Shown here one piece after another: positions 21,633-23,423 of a DNA stretch of 23,423 nucleotides (positions are counted from its first letter, which is position 1; each line of letters begins with the position of its first letter). The position numbers were made by a program, and so were the translations under genes. The DNA is from a virus. The stretch spans positions 1 through 23,423 of IMG/VR virus record IMGVR_UViG_3300044731_000773; one strand, 5' to 3'. The notes below the pieces were generated by a model. It was not told where the DNA came from, made no database searches, and was given only the letters and a program-made list of their open reading frames with translations.

Positions 21633-22032
21633 GGATTAACTCATGTAATAGTTCGTCCAGGTGTTCACGCGCATCGGACAGGTAACGCAACAGCGGTTCA
21701 GCGTGATAGTAGGCCGTGAGTTTTTCGATAATCTTGCGGCGCTTGCCGTCGATGTTATTGGCGGCGCAAAACTCCGATGCTCTGATGGCTTGTTCGGTGT
21801 TGGCGTCATACACAAAGCCTTTGCGGTGCTGATCAATCAAAATATCCAGCTCATGCAGGGCTTTTTCGATGTCTTCCAGGCCTTTGCCGGTGGGGTGGTT
21901 GTATCGGCAGATTCGTTTGATGATACAAACTGCGATAAAGCCAAGTCCGTTTTGGTGGCCATATTCAATCGGCTCAATAGCCATGGTTTTGTAATGGCTG
22001 CCGCCGATTTGTTTTTTAAGTGGGTTTTGCAC
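21610..22032 (-). CDS. DUF3310 phage protein
   Basis: About 140 residues from GTG at 22032, which has AGGAGAGA 5 nt upstream. The frame is open farther up to 22089, but no signal supports an earlier start. The DUF3310 signature is QIGGSHYKTMAIEPIEYGHQ, then GFIAVCIIKRICRYNHPTGKG, then DIEKALHELDILI. The family is widespread in phages, with an unproven link to nucleotide metabolism. The C-terminal 60 residues (RASEFCAANNIDGKRRKIIE) are a helical extension outside the usual domain. The start overlaps the previous gene by 17 nt. Confidence 0.85.
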   Translation of the reverse strand: MQNPLKKQIGGSHYKTMAIEPIEYGHQNGLGFIAVCIIKRICRYNHPTGKGLEDIEKALHELDILIDQHRKGFVYDANTEQAIRASEFCAANNIDGKRRKIIEKLTAYYHAEPLLRYLSDAREHLDELLHELIHATSIHS

Positions 22033-22276
22033 GGTGTCTCTCCTCAAGTATTCGTCTGCCTTCCATGACATACCGGCGCGCGTTTTCACGGGTAAAGCGC
22101 ACGGTTGCTGAGAAGGCGTTTTTTAATGCGGTTAAGTTGGGATCGTTGACCAGCAAGTCAGCCAAGGCCGGGTCTATGCTTTTAAGGCCGATCCATAATT
22201 CGTTTTTTGTTTTGGCGTCCAGCTGGTCGGGTGTTACCCAGCCGTCAAAATGGCGACGCGCCACCACACACCACAA
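22016..22276 (-). CDS. Hypothetical small protein
   Basis: Up to 86 residues, with DGWVTPDQLDAKTKNELWIG, then DPALADLLVNDPNLTALKNA and a basic end (ENARRYVMEGRRILEERHRA). The start is uncertain: TTG at 22276 or GTG at 22267 or 22264, all inside the end of the upstream gene and none with a clear Shine-Dalgarno. Its coding look comes from its amphipathic helices and its place in the operon. I do not recognise the family. Confidence 0.55.
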   Translation of the reverse strand: MWCVVARRHFDGWVTPDQLDAKTKNELWIGLKSIDPALADLLVNDPNLTALKNAFSATVRFTRENARRYVMEGRRILEERHRAKPT

Positions 22277-22529
22277 TCCATTGGTACAAGGTCAAACCCA
22301 ACGTGATCAGCAAGCCGACAACAGCCACCCGGTAACTGATGATCTCGATATGTTTGTCTTCCAGCTGCTCTTCCAGATATTCAATCCGCTCGTTTTTGGC
22401 CGCGACTTTATCGGCCATAAATTCGTGATAATCGGGCGCACCTTTGGCGACCACATGAAACGGTGTATGTTTTTGGGTGTGCTGTTGAATCACATAATCC
22501 AGCGGTTTTTGTGGGTGTACTGCGGCCAT
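22245..22529 (-). CDS. Coiled-coil membrane protein
   Basis: 94 residues. The N-terminal part is polar; a coiled coil (residues about 36-62, MADKVAAKNERIEYLEEQLE) leads into a membrane segment (about 68-88, VAVVGLLITLGLTLYQWIVV). A Shine-Dalgarno AGGAGATCACC lies just before the ATG at 22529. A cytosolic coiled coil anchored at the C-terminal membrane is a layout used by several phage regulators and exclusion proteins, but no family is recognised. It ends inside the next gene start region. Confidence 0.65.
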   Translation of the reverse strand: MAAVHPQKPLDYVIQQHTQKHTPFHVVAKGAPDYHEFMADKVAAKNERIEYLEEQLEDKHIEIISYRVAVVGLLITLGLTLYQWIVVCGGASPF

Positions 22530-22538
22530 GGTGATCTC

Positions 22539-22919
22539 CTAATGAACGCTGAGCAGGGCAGACAGCAATAACTGTCCGATTTCAAATTGCAGTTGGGTGC
22601 CGTTTTCGTGGCGGATGGTCAAAACCCGGTCGGTGCTGCGGTCGATATCGATAAACCAAGGCAGTGCGCCGGATTCGTACACCCCCAAACGCTCGATGAC
22701 CATCAGCCGCAAGTATTCCCAGGTGAACAGCTCGTCTTCATAGGCCATCAAGGACACCACGCACAAATCAATCAGCCGTTGACGCTGGCGTTTGAGTTGC
22801 TGCGGGGCGTTGGCGTGGATGTATTCGTCAATGTGCGCGGTAATGCGGCCGATTTTGGCGACCGTGGTGGATACGGCCAGCGCGGCGGCGGTTTGGTCGG
22901 CGTGCGTGTCGAGTTGCAT
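22539..22919 (-). CDS. Hypothetical protein
   Basis: 126 residues (MQLDTHADQTAAALAVSTTV...), with a helical N-terminal half (QLKRQRQRLIDLCVVSLMAY) and a strand-rich end (WFIDIDRSTDRVLTIRHENG). ATG at 22919 follows GAGGAAACCACC. No motif is recognised. It lies between an HTH gene and the membrane protein, so it is probably an early function. Confidence 0.65.
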   Translation of the reverse strand: MQLDTHADQTAAALAVSTTVAKIGRITAHIDEYIHANAPQQLKRQRQRLIDLCVVSLMAYEDELFTWEYLRLMVIERLGVYESGALPWFIDIDRSTDRVLTIRHENGTQLQFEIGQLLLSALLSVH

Positions 22920-22929
22920 GGTGGTTTCC

Positions 22930-23301
22930 TCAAGCGTTTGGTTGGGTGCGTGGTGTAGTGTTGCTGGTGTGGCAACGGGTAACGGTTGGCCGTGGGCAAT
23001 GCGGCGGCCGGCGTAGGTCGCTGGTACTGATCAAACAGCACTGGCAGAGCATAGCCAGCAGCCAAATTTTGATAGTGATATCGACGTAATGATTAGCCAC
23101 CGCTTTGGCGACGATTTCGGCGGCGCTGTGTGCGCCGAGTTTTTCAGCGATGGCTTCGATTTGTTTGCTAACGCACCCGTAACTGCGGTGGCAAACACGG
23201 CAAATCTCTTTGCGCATCTTGCCTTCGCAGATCAGCAGCAGGACGTCTGATTCTTTCTTGGTCAACGGTCCGCTGTTGGTTAGGGTGGCGTGGAGTTTCA
23301 T
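22930..23301 (-). CDS. LuxR-type HTH protein with a C-terminal membrane segment
   Basis: 123 residues. Residues about 12-70 are a LuxR/GerE HTH: LTKKESDVLLLICEGKMRKE, then SYGCVSKQIEAIAEKLGAHS, then AAEIVAKAVAN. A hydrophobic stretch follows (about 76-93, IKIWLLAMLCQCCLI) and then a Pro/Thr/Arg-rich tail. This would tether a DNA-binding domain to the membrane. The tail may be non-functional or the product of a frame change. The ATG at 23301 lies 4 bp after the stop of the edge ORF. A sensor-like transcription regulator of the early operon is the likely role. Confidence 0.7.
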   Translation of the reverse strand: MKLHATLTNSGPLTKKESDVLLLICEGKMRKEICRVCHRSYGCVSKQIEAIAEKLGAHSAAEIVAKAVANHYVDITIKIWLLAMLCQCCLISTSDLRRPPHCPRPTVTRCHTSNTTPRTQPNA

Positions 23302-23305
23302 GGGA

Positions 23306-23423
23306 TTAACCGCGTTTGAACAGGAAGCACCAAGTGCTTTGTTTCCAAACTTTAGATTTGACGCATTTGTTACCGAGATATGAACTATCGCGCTTTAAAA
23401 CATTGATTAAGTCATTTCTGTAA
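23306..23423 (-). CDS. C-terminal end of a gene cut by the right edge
   Basis: The minus strand is open from the edge to a TAA at 23308-23306: 38 codons (RNDLINVLKRDSSYLGNKCV, ending WCFLFKRG). The stop is 4 bp before the LuxR-type gene start, a spacing like other operon junctions here. It is AT-rich and short, so it could be a chance open frame. No family is recognised. An AAGCAC-CAA-GTGCTT hairpin lies at about 23326-23340. Confidence 0.4.
   Translation of the reverse strand, partial: YRNDLINVLKRDSSYLGNKCVKSKVWKQSTWCFLFKRG

Overview
The window is most of a temperate tailed-phage genome (prophage or phage contig). Almost every gene is phage-like, the genes are tightly packed with ATGA/TAATG-type overlaps, and no clear bacterial gene, tRNA, rRNA or CRISPR array is visible. 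No integrase or att site lies inside the window and both ends cut through genes. The relatives I recognise (P2 head genes, a P1/P4-type C4 antisense RNA with a Bro-type antirepressor, an Ogr-like activator) point to a proteobacterial, probably gammaproteobacterial, host. The host genus cannot be read from the sequence.

Layout. (1) 1-4924, minus strand: a tail and lysis block read right to left, with holin, gpR, gpS, a tail-terminator-like protein, tail tube, a tail chaperone with a programmed -1 frameshift, and the tape measure protein that runs off the left edge. No sheath gene lies between gpS and the tape measure, so the tail looks non-contractile. (2) 4924-10173, minus: an SGNH hydrolase with an appendage-like N-terminus, then the P2-type head genes L, M, N and O, with a small lipoprotein gene carrying its own terminator between M and L. 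(3) 10174-10349: divergent late-promoter region. (4) 10350-13586, plus: P2-type terminase P and portal Q with two small proteins. (5) 13621-14700, minus: a small gene, a Bro-N antirepressor-like gene, and upstream of it a C4-type antisense RNA leader with promoter and terminator. (6) 14812-15334, plus: a small membrane protein and an Ogr/Delta-like zinc-finger activator. (7) 15331-23423, minus: an early operon of about 8 kb that encodes small DNA-binding proteins (LuxR-type HTH, SANT/Myb-like, AlpA-like), DUF3310, an ASCH/PUA-like protein, a Toprim primase-helicase, DUF551 and several unknowns.

How it fits together. The early operon should supply replication and regulation. The C4/antirepressor locus is a likely lysogeny switch. 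The Ogr-like protein should activate the divergent late promoters between O and P. P, M and Q package DNA into an N/O-built head, and the minus-strand tail block builds a tail that looks siphovirus-like. The most notable points are the P2-head/non-contractile-tail chimera, a textbook -1 frameshift element (A AAA AAG plus a 7-bp hairpin), the C4/antirepressor locus, the SGNH enzyme with a virion-adapter-like start, and an 18-bp dyad repeated in three regulatory gaps.
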